A stretch of DNA of 64,000 nt, taken from assembly GCA_016932735.1 (NCBI GenBank), contig JAFGCI010000008.1:39478-103477 (forward strand). Reading direction: 5' to 3'. Position 1 is the stretch's first letter. Each line of letters opens with the position of its first letter. Position numbers and translations under genes: made by a program. Source of the DNA: Candidatus Aenigmatarchaeota archaeon. Lineage in GTDB: Archaea; Aenigmatarchaeota; Aenigmatarchaeia; QMZP01; QMZT01. Of this stretch, positions 15,185 through 24,289 are shown piece by piece. The notes under the pieces were generated by a model. It ran no database searches, was not told the DNA's origin, and saw only the letters and a list, made by a program, of their open reading frames with translations.

Positions 15185-16006
15185 ATGCTTTACACGAAAA
15201 GGACATTCGATTATGAATATCCGTTAAAGGAGGCAGATGTCTGCCTTGTTGGGATTCCGTTCTCTTCAACCGAGATAGGCCAGCCCGTAAAATACGGCCC
15301 GCTTTTCATAAGGGAGGCAATCCGCAATCTCATGGGTCATAACCCGAAGACAGGAAAGAATATTTTCAAGAAGTACAAATTCTGCGATATTGGTGATGTT
15401 GAAGTCGTTCCGGGAAGCTGGGAGAAGACGGATAATGTAATAACAGATACAATAAAAGAGATTTTCTCGGAGAACAAAAAGGTTTTTCCAGTATTTCTGG
15501 GAGGGGAGCATCTCATATCGTTGTCAATAATAAGGAACCTGCAGAAGATGAAAAAGAGCCTTACTGTAGTTGATTTCGATGCGCATAGAGACCTTCTTTC
15601 TGACTGGCTGGGGGAAGAGCATTCGCATATAACGTGGGCTTATCATGCATTGAAATCAAAAGTTGATATGGTCCAGATCGGATGCAGGATTTACGAAGAG
15701 GAAGAGCAGAAGAATTTTGTTAAGTTCAAGGTCTCCGATAAGATAGGGAAGATAAAAAATCCGGTATACCTGACAATTGATCTCGACGTTCTCGATCCTT
15801 CGGTCTGTCCGGAAGTCGGTACACAACAGGCAGCCGGGATGTCTTTTGAAGAACTCAAGAGAGAGCTGATGAAGCTGAAAGGCTCAGAAATAATCGGAAT
15901 GGACATCGTCGAATGCGCGTCAAGAGAAGCCGAGACGAGGACAGCGCATATTGCAGCTGAATTAATAAGGACAGTTCTTGAGATAAGAAAGAATTATGCT
16001 CACTGA
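15185..16006 (+). CDS. speB: ureohydrolase, probable agmatinase
   Basis: 273 residues, arginase/agmatinase fold. The Mn-ligand motifs are in order: GGEH (about 106-109), DFDAHRD (about 125-131, usually DAHxD), DLDVLDP (about 198-204), and a C-terminal glutamate in DIVECA. Agmatinase gives putrescine and urea; archaea need polyamines for ribosomes and also for aIF5A hypusination. Agmatinase versus another guanidino substrate cannot be settled from sequence alone. Convergent with ribL across a repeat-rich gap. Confidence 0.85.
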   Translation: MLYTKRTFDYEYPLKEADVCLVGIPFSSTEIGQPVKYGPLFIREAIRNLMGHNPKTGKNIFKKYKFCDIGDVEVVPGSWEKTDNVITDTIKEIFSENKKVFPVFLGGEHLISLSIIRNLQKMKKSLTVVDFDAHRDLLSDWLGEEHSHITWAYHALKSKVDMVQIGCRIYEEEEQKNFVKFKVSDKIGKIKNPVYLTIDLDVLDPSVCPEVGTQQAAGMSFEELKRELMKLKGSEIIGMDIVECASREAETRTAHIAAELIRTVLEIRKNYAH

Positions 16007-16026
16007 CATATATACACTTCATGTGA

Positions 16027-16118
16027 TACATTGAATCATATGATCCAATGTAACAATCTAGAAGGTGTCGTTGAGATATGTGCACTAAAGTGCAATACCT
16101 TGGAATAATTTCCAAGGT
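16027..16118. repeat. three consecutive inverted repeats between convergent genes
   Basis: Within about 92 bases lie three inverted repeats. At 16027-16052 TACATTG-A-ATCAT is followed by its near-perfect reverse complement ATGAT-C-CAATGTA. At 16081-16094 is TGCACT-AA-AGTGCA. At 16097-16118 is ACCTTGGAA-TAAT-TTCCAAGGT, a 9-bp stem with 4-base loop. A fourth, weaker ATGACA/TGTCAT pair follows near 16125-16150. It may be a bidirectional terminator, a structured RNA or a protein-binding array; no ORF is seen here. Confidence 0.55.
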
Positions 16119-16149
16119 CTATTGAATGACAAGTTTCTATTTTATTCTG

Positions 16150-16563
16150 TCATCCACTATAGATTTTTCCTTTTTTAGGTCGGGCTATCTCCGATGTCGA
16201 GTAATCCTTGAATTTCTCACCGACCTTCCTGATTTCTATGCCCGCATCGGTTATCTTCTTTCTAAGGTCGTTGTCGATTGTCTGGTCGTATCCGAGAACT
16301 ATCACATCCGGCTTTTCCTGGGCGACGACTTTGAAGAAGTTCTCGTTATCGCCTATGATCACTCTGGATGCTATGTCAAGGCGCTCCATAGCCTCCTTTC
16401 TCTCTTCCTGCTTCTTCAGAAGATATCCCTTCTTTTTCATGACTGTCCGGTCTGTTGCAATAACAACGATAAGGAAATCTCCGTGTTCCAGAGCCTTATT
16501 GAGGAAGAACTCGTGCCCGGGATGTACCGCATTAAAGACTCCGCCGACCATCACCTTTTTCAT
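16150..16563 (-). CDS. ribL: archaeal FAD synthase (RibL-type cytidylyltransferase)
   Basis: 137 residues. Nucleotidyltransferase of the HIGH superfamily: GGVFNAVHPGHEFFLNKA (residues 7-24, the HxGH motif), ATDRTVMKKKGY, IVLGYDQTIDND (archaeal FAD synthase signature) and a C-terminal YSTSEIARPKKGK with the S-T-S-x-I type motif. Transfers AMP from ATP to FMN to give FAD. Length matches RibL. The gene follows the DUF63 gene on the same strand, 34 bases away. Confidence 0.88.
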   Translation of the reverse strand: MKKVMVGGVFNAVHPGHEFFLNKALEHGDFLIVVIATDRTVMKKKGYLLKKQEERKEAMERLDIASRVIIGDNENFFKVVAQEKPDVIVLGYDQTIDNDLRKKITDAGIEIRKVGEKFKDYSTSEIARPKKGKIYSG

Positions 16564-16597
16564 GAATAGATATTGTCTTTGAAATTTAATAATGGAT

Positions 16598-17464
16598 TCA
16601 GATTGCGGTCGTCATCGAGACGCTGAACATATCCCTTGTCCCCGTTGCAAAGCCGAGTATTATTATCAATATCTTTACGAATCCGGCAAAGTTCTTGGTC
16701 ACTCCCTTAGTTGCGAGCATGTAGTCTATGAAATAAAGGACAACGATTGCGACCATCACCTTTACCAGCAGGAATGCGAACGGGCCAAACGTCTGAATAA
16801 TCGCACTGCTTAGAAAGTGCTGCTCGAAATAGACGGGATAGAACTGAAGTATTATTGCAGTCGCAGACCCGTCAAGCGCCTGGCCGATAAGAGTCAACCT
16901 GTTCAGCTTGTCATTAAAGAGCTTGTTTTTTGCTTTTCTGTATACCAGGAAAACAACTCCCGAAACCGCGGCCGTCGTCATCAATATTCCAAGGAACGCC
17001 TCGATATGGGTGAAATGGAACATGTGATAGCTGACAACCGGCGCTGACAGGATTATTCCGACGTTCCTGAAAACGTTCAGCGGATTGCATTTTTTCTTCC
17101 TGCCAATCTTCAATGATATAACAAGCGAGAATATTGTGAGAAGACCTATCATGACATAGATTCCCGGGGAGATGAAGTAATATCCGAACTCGAGCGGACT
17201 TGCCGACCGCGATATCAGGAAAACGCTCGAATATGACTCCTCGAATATCCTTACTGTGGAGCCAAGGATGACGTATGGAAGGACCGCCAGCGCGAAGTTT
17301 ATGTCGAATTTTATCTTCCTCTTATTGAGGAATGGGTATATAACAAAGAAGCACAGGACTATTGCTATCAGGGCGTATGCGAACGTATTTATGGGATTGT
17401 AGCCGCTGTGGCTTGTTATAGGCGAGATGAAGTATTCCTGAAAAAAACCTGCAACCCCATTCAT
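16598..17464 (-). CDS. DUF63 integral membrane protein
   Basis: About 288 residues from ATG 17464 (an in-frame GTG lies 9 bases earlier). Eight or so transmembrane helices. The motif GYNPINTFAYALIA near the N-terminus, followed by KRKIKFDINFALAVLPYVILGSTVRIFEE in pieces, is typical of DUF63, a family almost confined to archaea with no known function. YYFISPGIYVMIG fits as well. It lies downstream of the pilus motor genes but is separated from them by about 60 bases. Confidence 0.85.
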   Translation of the reverse strand: MNGVAGFFQEYFISPITSHSGYNPINTFAYALIAIVLCFFVIYPFLNKRKIKFDINFALAVLPYVILGSTVRIFEESYSSVFLISRSASPLEFGYYFISPGIYVMIGLLTIFSLVISLKIGRKKKCNPLNVFRNVGIILSAPVVSYHMFHFTHIEAFLGILMTTAAVSGVVFLVYRKAKNKLFNDKLNRLTLIGQALDGSATAIILQFYPVYFEQHFLSSAIIQTFGPFAFLLVKVMVAIVVLYFIDYMLATKGVTKNFAGFVKILIIILGFATGTRDMFSVSMTTAI

Positions 17465-17523
17465 AGCAATCACTTATACCTCTAATTTAACCAATCATAT
17501 ATTTGAAAGCAGACCTCTCGTTT

Positions 17524-18462
17524 CTATACGGGAAGTATGCCCGTCCGCGCGAAGAAAAGGAATAACAGGAAAACTGCAGCAAGCATCATCATGACGTGCT
17601 TGCTTCCCGCTATCACGGAATTGTCTCCCAATTGGCCGGCGATGAGCCCCGTTGTAATTGACAGTATAATCATCATCGTGAAGAATATCGCCGTATAATA
17701 ACAGCTTATGCTTCCGCTTTCTATTGCCAGCGATGAGCATATGAGACCGAAGAACTCGCATGGGAAGAACATCGGTGTCCTCTGGCACGGATTGCCGAAA
17801 TCGAATGCTATAAGCCCTCCCCCCTGACCGGCCGTGTTGCTCGTCATTATTGGAACCATTATGTAGATTATTGCAAGTGATATGGCAAGGAACATGAAGA
17901 ATATGCCGTACATTATCATGACGTGCTGCTTGACCATGCCCTTCCTTTCTTCTTCTGCTTCCCGAAGGATGAGCATGTCCCTTGCTGTCGAGTTGAGGAT
18001 GGCGGCAACGTCGCCTCCGGATTTGTAAGACTCATCAATTATGCTGACTACCTGAGCTATCAGGGAAGATTTATGGAATCTCTTCCCGAAAAGCTCCAGG
18101 CATCTCAGGAAAGGGACGCCCCATGTAAGCCTGTTTCTGAAGCTCATTATATCTGAATTCATTTTGCCGTAGTTCGTCTTTGTTGCCATTTCTATTGCAT
18201 CTTCAATTGTCATTCCGGATGCTTTGGAATTTGCTATATCCCTGATGAAGTTGGGGAATTCCCTCTCGATTGCGCGGAGCCACATGAATTCTGCATAGCT
18301 GTAAAGGAAGAACGGCCCGACAACGATGAATATGCAGAGGACGCCTACATTGATTATCGTCCCGACGTCCTGAGTGATGAATGTTATAAGGACTATTAGT
18401 ATCGTACTTATGATTATCGATATCGCCAGTATCCTTCTCCTCTTATTGTTTTCTTCCGTCAT
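17524..18462 (-). CDS. tadC: TadC/GspF-like pilus platform protein (second)
   Basis: 312 residues from ATG 18462, with GAGGT 6 bases upstream (the in-frame TTG 6 bases earlier is less likely). Integral membrane protein of the type II/IV secretion F family: two N-terminal helices, a cytoplasmic four-helix region (REFPNFIRDIANSKASGMTIEDAI; WGVPFLRCLELFGKR), then more helices at the C-terminus. Works with the TadA ATPase as inner platform of a type IV-like pilus. A loop with NPCQRTPMFFPCEFFG adds cysteines on the outer face, which is unusual. Follows the first TadC gene directly. Confidence 0.85.
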   Translation of the reverse strand: MTEENNKRRRILAISIIISTILIVLITFITQDVGTIINVGVLCIFIVVGPFFLYSYAEFMWLRAIEREFPNFIRDIANSKASGMTIEDAIEMATKTNYGKMNSDIMSFRNRLTWGVPFLRCLELFGKRFHKSSLIAQVVSIIDESYKSGGDVAAILNSTARDMLILREAEEERKGMVKQHVMIMYGIFFMFLAISLAIIYIMVPIMTSNTAGQGGGLIAFDFGNPCQRTPMFFPCEFFGLICSSLAIESGSISCYYTAIFFTMMIILSITTGLIAGQLGDNSVIAGSKHVMMMLAAVFLLFLFFARTGILPV

Positions 18463-18470
18463 ATTCAACC

Positions 18471-19322
18471 TCAGGCCTCAACAGGTGATAAGTTCTTTAA
18501 CAGCACAAGGAATCCGACTGATACCATTGGCGTGAAAAAGAATATAAGGAATGTCTGGATGAGCAGTATGCTTCCTCCTCCCATCGGCGACATTATTGAT
18601 GTAAGTATTATGAAAAACAAAGTGCCGACTATTATCAGTGTAATGTATATCTCGGTATAGAACGTGACCTGATTGGAATAATCTTCCAGGATACGCCTGT
18701 ACATCCCCATGAATTCCTTCGCCTTGCTGTTAAGATATTCCTCCATGTCCCCGCCGCGCGTGATTATTGAGAGCATTCCCCAGAGAAGCTCCGCGAACCT
18801 TGCTGATGCAGAGGCATTGGCCGCTTTTGCTATGCTTGAAGGGAGGTCCATGCCCAGCATTCTTACGTTCCTGTATATCCTTTCGCATTCCTTTCCGATC
18901 TCCCCCTTTTTCAGCGAGATTATCTTGAATACTTCCACCGGTGGAATTCCTGATGAGGCTGTTGTCGCCATATGTATCGTCGTGAACGGAAGCTCCCTTT
19001 CAATCTTCTTTCTGATTCCGGCGCCTTTCATGTTCGGGTAATAATATCCGGCGAAAAATGTCCCGACCGCTGCCAGGATTGCTATTATTATGGAGAACGT
19101 ATATGCGTAAAGGCCGTATTGTGTGATTATCGTCAGAAAAAATGACGCTACTATCATGACAATTGAGAATGATATGAATGAAAAGAATATCAGCAGGGAG
19201 AGGAAATCCTTTATCTTATAATCCATCCTGGCTCTTTTCATCTGTATTTTAAGGTTCTCAAAATAATCGAGGTATGGCTCTATGACTTTTCCGAAGAGCT
19301 TTGTATAAAATTTATCAGCCAT
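18471..19322 (-). CDS. tadC: TadC/GspF-like pilus platform protein (first)
   Basis: 283 residues from ATG 19322, which has GAGGT 8 bases upstream; the in-frame ATG at 19346 would overlap the tadA stop and lacks a site. Membrane protein with the F-family core: RELPFTTIHMATTASSGIPPVEVFKII and ARFAELLWGMLSIITRGGDMEEYLNSKAKEF (each as split motifs), two helices before and three to four after. Forms the membrane platform with its partner encoded next. Paired TadC proteins are usual in archaeal Tad-type systems. Confidence 0.87.
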   Translation of the reverse strand: MADKFYTKLFGKVIEPYLDYFENLKIQMKRARMDYKIKDFLSLLIFFSFISFSIVMIVASFFLTIITQYGLYAYTFSIIIAILAAVGTFFAGYYYPNMKGAGIRKKIERELPFTTIHMATTASSGIPPVEVFKIISLKKGEIGKECERIYRNVRMLGMDLPSSIAKAANASASARFAELLWGMLSIITRGGDMEEYLNSKAKEFMGMYRRILEDYSNQVTFYTEIYITLIIVGTLFFIILTSIMSPMGGGSILLIQTFLIFFFTPMVSVGFLVLLKNLSPVEA

Positions 19323-19332
19323 AAAGCGGACC

Positions 19333-21177
19333 TCATGCACCTTCATCTACTCTGGCCAATAACTTCTCGGGGTTTGAGTAGTACTGGTTAATCAGGTCTG
19401 TAAATTCCTTGTAATCATAAATCTTCCTGTCATGCATCCACTCCAGGACAGCCTTCCTTCTTCCTATCTCATTAATTATTTCCGTTTCCTTCATCGCAGT
19501 CATTTCAGCTATGTCATGCATGACTTTGGATTCGTTGACGCTTTCGAATTTGTCGCCTATGGATTTCCACTTGAAGACTGTGTTGGCGACAGGCCTTTCT
19601 TTCTCGACTCCGGTTATCTCGAGAATTTCGTTTACTTTTCTCATATAATTCTTTTCGATTTTCACCTGTGTAAGGAAGATAATTATGTCTATGTTCTCAA
19701 TCAGCGTCGCAGGCAGGGATATCGGCGGAGTGACCAGCCTGTCTATCAGCTGCGGAAGAGATGCTGCATGGATGGTCGCCAGGCCGGAATGTCCCGTTGC
19801 AATCTGCTGGAAGAGTACGTATGCTTCTTTTCCCCTCACCTCGCCGACTATTATGTAGTCGGGCCTCTGCCTCAGGGATTCTTTCAGAAGGTCGAAAAGG
19901 CTGACCTCTCCTATCTTGGAGCCTTCGCCTGAGAGCGGAGTCCTTGCAACCTCGGGAACCCAGTGCGGATGCGACAGCCTGAGTTCCGGCGTGTCCTCGA
20001 TTGACACGACCTTGAGTGATGGCTTGAGAAATAAGGATAAAGCATTAAGGAATGATGTTTTTCCCGTTGCCGTTCCGCCTGAAATGAGTATTGACTTCCT
20101 GTTCTCAATGGCCAGCCAGAGGTATGCAAGCATTGTGGAGTCGGCTGTTCCCTTATCAACCAGATGTATTGGTGTCAGGGGCATCGCAGTGAATTTTCTT
20201 ATTGTGAAATTGGAACCCTTCATGGCTATGTCAGTTCCAAGGGTTGCCTGAACCCTTGATCCGTCCGGCAGTCCGCCGTTAACAAGCGGCTCGGAGACAG
20301 AGACAGAACGTCCGCACTTCTGCGAAAGCTTCATCACGAACATGTCGAGGTCTTCCTTGTCATCAAAAGATACATTGGTTTTGAGCGAGTTTAGTTTAGG
20401 GTCTCTGTGATATACATAAATCGGGACATTGGTTCCATCGCAAGAGATGTCTTCTATGTCAGCATCCTGCATCAACGACTCAATCTTTCCGAGCCCTATA
20501 ACATCCCTCTCAATGTAATATTCCAGAATGTCTATTTTTCCGGGCGGAAGATTCTGCTGTTCAGAGAGTATGTTCCTTATCTCGGATTTCAGAAGGTTCT
20601 TAGCCTTGACCTCTCCGATTTTAACAAAATTGACATCCAGCCTTTCCTCTAATTCCTTTTTAGTGTCCTCTATGACCTTCCTGTCCATAGCAGAAATGGG
20701 CGGCTCTATGATGTTATAGACCAGGGATTTCAGTTTTGGGTCCCATTCAATCCTGGCGAATGCATAAACTCTTTCATCTGCCTTCGGAACCAGTGGTATA
20801 AGCGGATAAGAAAGCTTGAAATTTTCGAGTTCATGCGGATTATCTTCGTCCGGCATGAATGAAAAAGAACCTCCCTGACCAACCTTGGCCATGTCTATCC
20901 CCTTGCTGACCGGAGCCCTTTTGACTATATCTGTATCTTCTTCCCCTTCTGTTCCTCTGAATCCTTTCCCTCTTATCAGGAGATCGTTTCCCCTGATGGT
21001 TGCATTGTTAAGAATGATGTTGGTCGTGGCTCCACCACTGACTTCTGTTTTTTCTTTTTTCCTGTTTTCCATGGCCCGGACAAGGCTCTGAACAATGGGT
21101 CTTGCCCCCCTTATCTGCTTTATTCTCGAATTAGAAATCCCTGTCTGCTTTTTCTTTACCTTGCGAAGCCGTATCAT
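19333..21177 (-). CDS. tadA: TadA/VirB11-type secretion (pilus assembly) ATPase
   Basis: 614 residues. The N-terminal 200 residues are specific and charged; a VirB11/PilT-like core follows. IERDVIGLGKIESLMQDADIEDISCDG is the N-domain; Walker A is GGTATGKTS (about 366-374), the Asp box EDTPELRL follows, Walker B is IIVGEVRGKEA, and the His box ATGHSGLATIHA. Hydrolyses ATP to drive pilin assembly or secretion through the two TadC proteins encoded downstream. A pilin-like gene lies just upstream. No prepilin peptidase is in this window. Confidence 0.92.
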   Translation of the reverse strand: MIRLRKVKKKQTGISNSRIKQIRGARPIVQSLVRAMENRKKEKTEVSGGATTNIILNNATIRGNDLLIRGKGFRGTEGEEDTDIVKRAPVSKGIDMAKVGQGGSFSFMPDEDNPHELENFKLSYPLIPLVPKADERVYAFARIEWDPKLKSLVYNIIEPPISAMDRKVIEDTKKELEERLDVNFVKIGEVKAKNLLKSEIRNILSEQQNLPPGKIDILEYYIERDVIGLGKIESLMQDADIEDISCDGTNVPIYVYHRDPKLNSLKTNVSFDDKEDLDMFVMKLSQKCGRSVSVSEPLVNGGLPDGSRVQATLGTDIAMKGSNFTIRKFTAMPLTPIHLVDKGTADSTMLAYLWLAIENRKSILISGGTATGKTSFLNALSLFLKPSLKVVSIEDTPELRLSHPHWVPEVARTPLSGEGSKIGEVSLFDLLKESLRQRPDYIIVGEVRGKEAYVLFQQIATGHSGLATIHAASLPQLIDRLVTPPISLPATLIENIDIIIFLTQVKIEKNYMRKVNEILEITGVEKERPVANTVFKWKSIGDKFESVNESKVMHDIAEMTAMKETEIINEIGRRKAVLEWMHDRKIYDYKEFTDLINQYYSNPEKLLARVDEGA

Positions 21178-21215
21178 GAAATCCCCAACCTGACCTATAT
21201 AATTATTTTCCCGCT

Positions 21216-21668
21216 CTATATATTAATTGTATTGATTCCTATTTCATTTCCGCGCTTGTATATCATCAGCTTTCTCGAGACGCTTGCAATAGAGTTTTCT
21301 CTTATTGTAAGACCATGGCCAGTCATTATGCCGTAGAGGTTTGATGACACCTTTATCCCCTCGGGAATCGTCTCGAGTTCAATGCCGTTGTCACCAAGAC
21401 TTATGGTATAATAGTACTTTTCGTTTATTTTCTCAGGTATGTTGATATTCACGCTGACATTCCCTTCTATCTTCGATATGTCCATTATGGTGGAAGCTAT
21501 GTAATCAAGGGTCTCTGCCATATGGTCCCTGCTTGTTATATCCAATGCAACGTTCTGATAGTAATTAAATATGAAAAAGGAGGAGATGAATATTGCAATG
21601 CCTATCCCGAAAAGCATGACCTCCTCAAAAACAGCTGTCTGGCCTTTCATTGAACGGCGCTTCATCAT
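21216..21668 (-). CDS. type IV pilin-like protein
   Basis: 150 residues. Basic N-terminus MMKRRSMKGQ, then TAVFEEVMLFGIGIAIFISSFFIF: a charged leader, Gly-Gln at a possible prepilin-peptidase site, Glu near +5 and a long hydrophobic helix. This is the class III/type IV pilin layout. The rest is a small beta-rich domain with N-x-S/T sequons. It starts on the stop of the beta-propeller gene (ATGA overlap) and precedes tadA by 38 bases, so it is likely a structural or minor pilin of this machine. Confidence 0.72.
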   Translation of the reverse strand: MMKRRSMKGQTAVFEEVMLFGIGIAIFISSFFIFNYYQNVALDITSRDHMAETLDYIASTIMDISKIEGNVSVNINIPEKINEKYYYTISLGDNGIELETIPEGIKVSSNLYGIMTGHGLTIRENSIASVSRKLMIYKRGNEIGINTINI

Positions 21669-23014
21669 ATATTATAATAGGAAAGGCGGGTATTTAATTG
21701 AAAGATCGGAGACCCGAAATTCATAGCTTCATCAAATAAAACCAGATCCGTCGTATACTCTGACTTGTGGGCATATTCCGATTTAGTCACATACTCAGAC
21801 TTTTCCCCGTAATCCGACAGGTTTATAGTCTGCGTCCTTCCTGAGTATTTGTCTTCGGACACTGCGCTCTCAATCGACTCTGCCGATTTCTTGACGACTG
21901 CCTCGTATTCCTTGTCGACGGGAATTATGGGTGACATGGACTCAGTGCTCGTCGTGAACCTCCACAGCTCATTTCCTTCAACATCGAGACAGTATAAATG
22001 ACAGTCCATAGAACCGAAATAAATTTTTCCTTTGATGATTTCGGGCTCGTCATATGTTCCGCCGCTTATCTTGAATCTCCAGATCTCGTTTCCGGAAAAA
22101 TCGAAATGGTAAAGGTTGCCGTCCTCCGAACCAAAGTACAGGCCGGATTCGTAAACCATTATTTTTGTCACGAAGCCTCCGACCTTCTTCTTCCAGAGCT
22201 CTCTGCCCTTCATCGTCAATGCGATTATGTATCCTTCCCTGTCAGACCAGTACATGACATCATTCCAAATCCTCGGAATTGAATGCGATGCATATTTTCC
22301 GGACTTGTATCTCCAGACTTCTTTTCCGTCGTCGAACCTGACAGCGTAAAGATAATTGTCATGCGACGGGAAGTAGATTACATCATCATGGACGAGCGGG
22401 GGCCTTCCTGTATGGATTTCGGCTCCCGTTTTGAATCTCCATGTTTCCTGACCGGTCTTTGCATTGAGCCTGTACATGTTTCCGTCATATGATGAGACCA
22501 GCACGCTATCTTTATGTGTTGTAGGCATCGCTCCTATATGGTCGCCCGTCTTGAATCTCCAGACTTCATTTCCTGTTTCCGAGTCCAGACAATAAAAGTA
22601 GCTGTCCCTTGAACCAACATAAACATAATCCTTCCAGAAGCATGCAGAACAGAAAATCTTGTCTCCGGTCTCGAAAGACCATATCAATGAACCCGTAACC
22701 TCATCGATACAATAGAACCTGTTATCAAACGAGCCTGCATAAACCTTTCCGTCTCTCACTTCCGGCTTTGCAAAACACTGTGCATTCGTCCGGAATTTCC
22801 ATAATGTTTCACCTGAAATCATGTCGACACAGTATATGTATCCGTCTCCTGCGCCGAAAAAGATCTTCCCGTTCTTCTTCTCAGTGAAGAGTATGCTTCC
22901 CCCTTCTCCTATCTTCCAGACCCTTTCCATCTTTCCCGTCTTCTTTAATTCAATGTTTTCGGCTTCCACTGAGAAGCTTCCGAATCCGGAATCAAGGTCA
23001 AAATTGAAATCCAT
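21665..23014 (-). CDS. PQQ-like beta-propeller protein, cytoplasmic, in pilus operon
   Basis: 449 residues with about eight repeats of roughly 38-40 residues, each with the pattern GKIYFGSxDxxLYCLDxxxGxExWRFxT; a PQQ/WD-like propeller (residues about 30-370). No signal peptide or membrane helix, so it should be cytoplasmic, whereas most such proteins are exported. After the propeller comes a polar stretch with three to four KSEYxx units in tandem (YGEKSEYVTKSEY, then AHKSEYTT). Its stop overlaps the pilin start, so it is the first gene of the pilus operon. It may be a scaffold or sensor for pilus assembly (inference). No PQQ-enzyme catalytic residues identified. Confidence 0.8.
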   Translation of the reverse strand: MDFNFDLDSGFGSFSVEAENIELKKTGKMERVWKIGEGGSILFTEKKNGKIFFGAGDGYIYCVDMISGETLWKFRTNAQCFAKPEVRDGKVYAGSFDNRFYCIDEVTGSLIWSFETGDKIFCSACFWKDYVYVGSRDSYFYCLDSETGNEVWRFKTGDHIGAMPTTHKDSVLVSSYDGNMYRLNAKTGQETWRFKTGAEIHTGRPPLVHDDVIYFPSHDNYLYAVRFDDGKEVWRYKSGKYASHSIPRIWNDVMYWSDREGYIIALTMKGRELWKKKVGGFVTKIMVYESGLYFGSEDGNLYHFDFSGNEIWRFKISGGTYDEPEIIKGKIYFGSMDCHLYCLDVEGNELWRFTTSTESMSPIIPVDKEYEAVVKKSAESIESAVSEDKYSGRTQTINLSDYGEKSEYVTKSEYAHKSEYTTDLVLFDEAMNFGSPIFQLNTRLSYYNI

Positions 23015-23125
23015 TTTGAGAAATTGGGAAAAGGTTTTAAATGGTTACTTTTCACTTTTCATGAGGTTTCCTCACCAATAAAAACCACGGCATCAATTCT
23101 ATGATAGAAAATTAATGGTAGTTAT

Positions 23126-24289
23126 ATGATTGAGATAATCCTTTTGCTTGTAGGTCTGATTGTTGGCTTTCTGGCCGGAATCTTTTATGGAAAATCGAGA
23201 GCATACAAGTCGGCAGACCTCTCGACGCAGGTATCCTCCATAACCGGCCTGACCACACAGATTGCTGAAATGAAGGTAAAATTTGAGGAAGTTGAGAATA
23301 ACAGGCAACTTCTGGAAGCTGAAAGGGAGAAGACTGCAGAGGAGAAAGAGAAAAGGATCAAAGAGTTCATGGATAATGTCCATAAGTTATTCAATGAACA
23401 GTCTGAAAAAAACAAACTGACGGATGAGGAGAAAGAAAAGAGGATTATAGATCTGATGGAACAGACAAAAAAGTTCTTTGAGGAACAAAAGGATAACACG
23501 CAGAAATTCCTTCTTGAACAGGGGAAGACGCGTGAGGAAGCGGAGAAGAAAAGAGATGCACAAATCGAGGATATGAAAAAGATAATAACAACTTTTACCA
23601 AGGCTGTGTCGGGGACAAAAACAAGAGGACTCATGGGTGAAGAGCTTTTGAAAGATGTCCTGAGCAATTCGATAAAGGCGGAAGTTGTAAAGTATAATCT
23701 TAAGACAGAAAATGGTGAAGTCGAGTTCGCATGGAACCTTGAGGACGGAAAATATATACCAATAGACTCAAAGCTTCCTGATGTATTCGAGACAATCGGG
23801 AAGTACAACTCAGCAGAAGACCAGGAGGAAAGGAAAGGTTATAAAAAAGAGATAATCGAGAAGACCAAAAAGGAGATAAGAAGGATCCAGAAATACCAGA
23901 ATCTCTCAAACACTATAGGGAACTGTTTGTTGGTAGTCCCGGAAGGCGTTCTTGAAATAGCTCCGGAACTTGTCGGACTCGGGAAGGAAGATAATGTTTT
24001 CGTCTGCAGCTACAAAGATGTGTTCCCGATAGCGCATGTTCTTCATGACCAGTACATAAGGCTCAAGGAAGAAGGGGACATAGGAAAATACAAGCAGATA
24101 GTAGAATCGCTCTTCCAGATACTGGATAAAATCAGCAAGAAGACAAAGACTATAGAAACAGCGCTGACGCAGATCAAGAATGCTAATGAAGACATAAAAG
24201 ATGAGATAATAAAGGGACAGAGACAAGAAGCGGAAGGCAAGAGGAGGCAGAGCAGCCTCGTGGGTGTATTCTCCCCAAAATCAGAATAG
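23126..24289 (+). CDS. rmuC: RmuC-like protein
   Basis: 387 residues: an N-terminal membrane anchor (IILLLVGLIVGFLAGIFYG), a long coiled coil (35-160) and the RmuC domain (165-350). The core motifs are LMGEELLKDVL, VEFAWNLEDGKYIPIDSKLPDVF (the I-D-S-K nuclease-like site) and NCLLVVPEGVLE. Bacterial RmuC limits recombination at inverted repeats and has a restriction-like fold; archaeal roles are unknown. It overlaps the convergent membrane protein gene by 9 bases. Confidence 0.87.
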   Translation: MIEIILLLVGLIVGFLAGIFYGKSRAYKSADLSTQVSSITGLTTQIAEMKVKFEEVENNRQLLEAEREKTAEEKEKRIKEFMDNVHKLFNEQSEKNKLTDEEKEKRIIDLMEQTKKFFEEQKDNTQKFLLEQGKTREEAEKKRDAQIEDMKKIITTFTKAVSGTKTRGLMGEELLKDVLSNSIKAEVVKYNLKTENGEVEFAWNLEDGKYIPIDSKLPDVFETIGKYNSAEDQEERKGYKKEIIEKTKKEIRRIQKYQNLSNTIGNCLLVVPEGVLEIAPELVGLGKEDNVFVCSYKDVFPIAHVLHDQYIRLKEEGDIGKYKQIVESLFQILDKISKKTKTIETALTQIKNANEDIKDEIIKGQRQEAEGKRRQSSLVGVFSPKSE

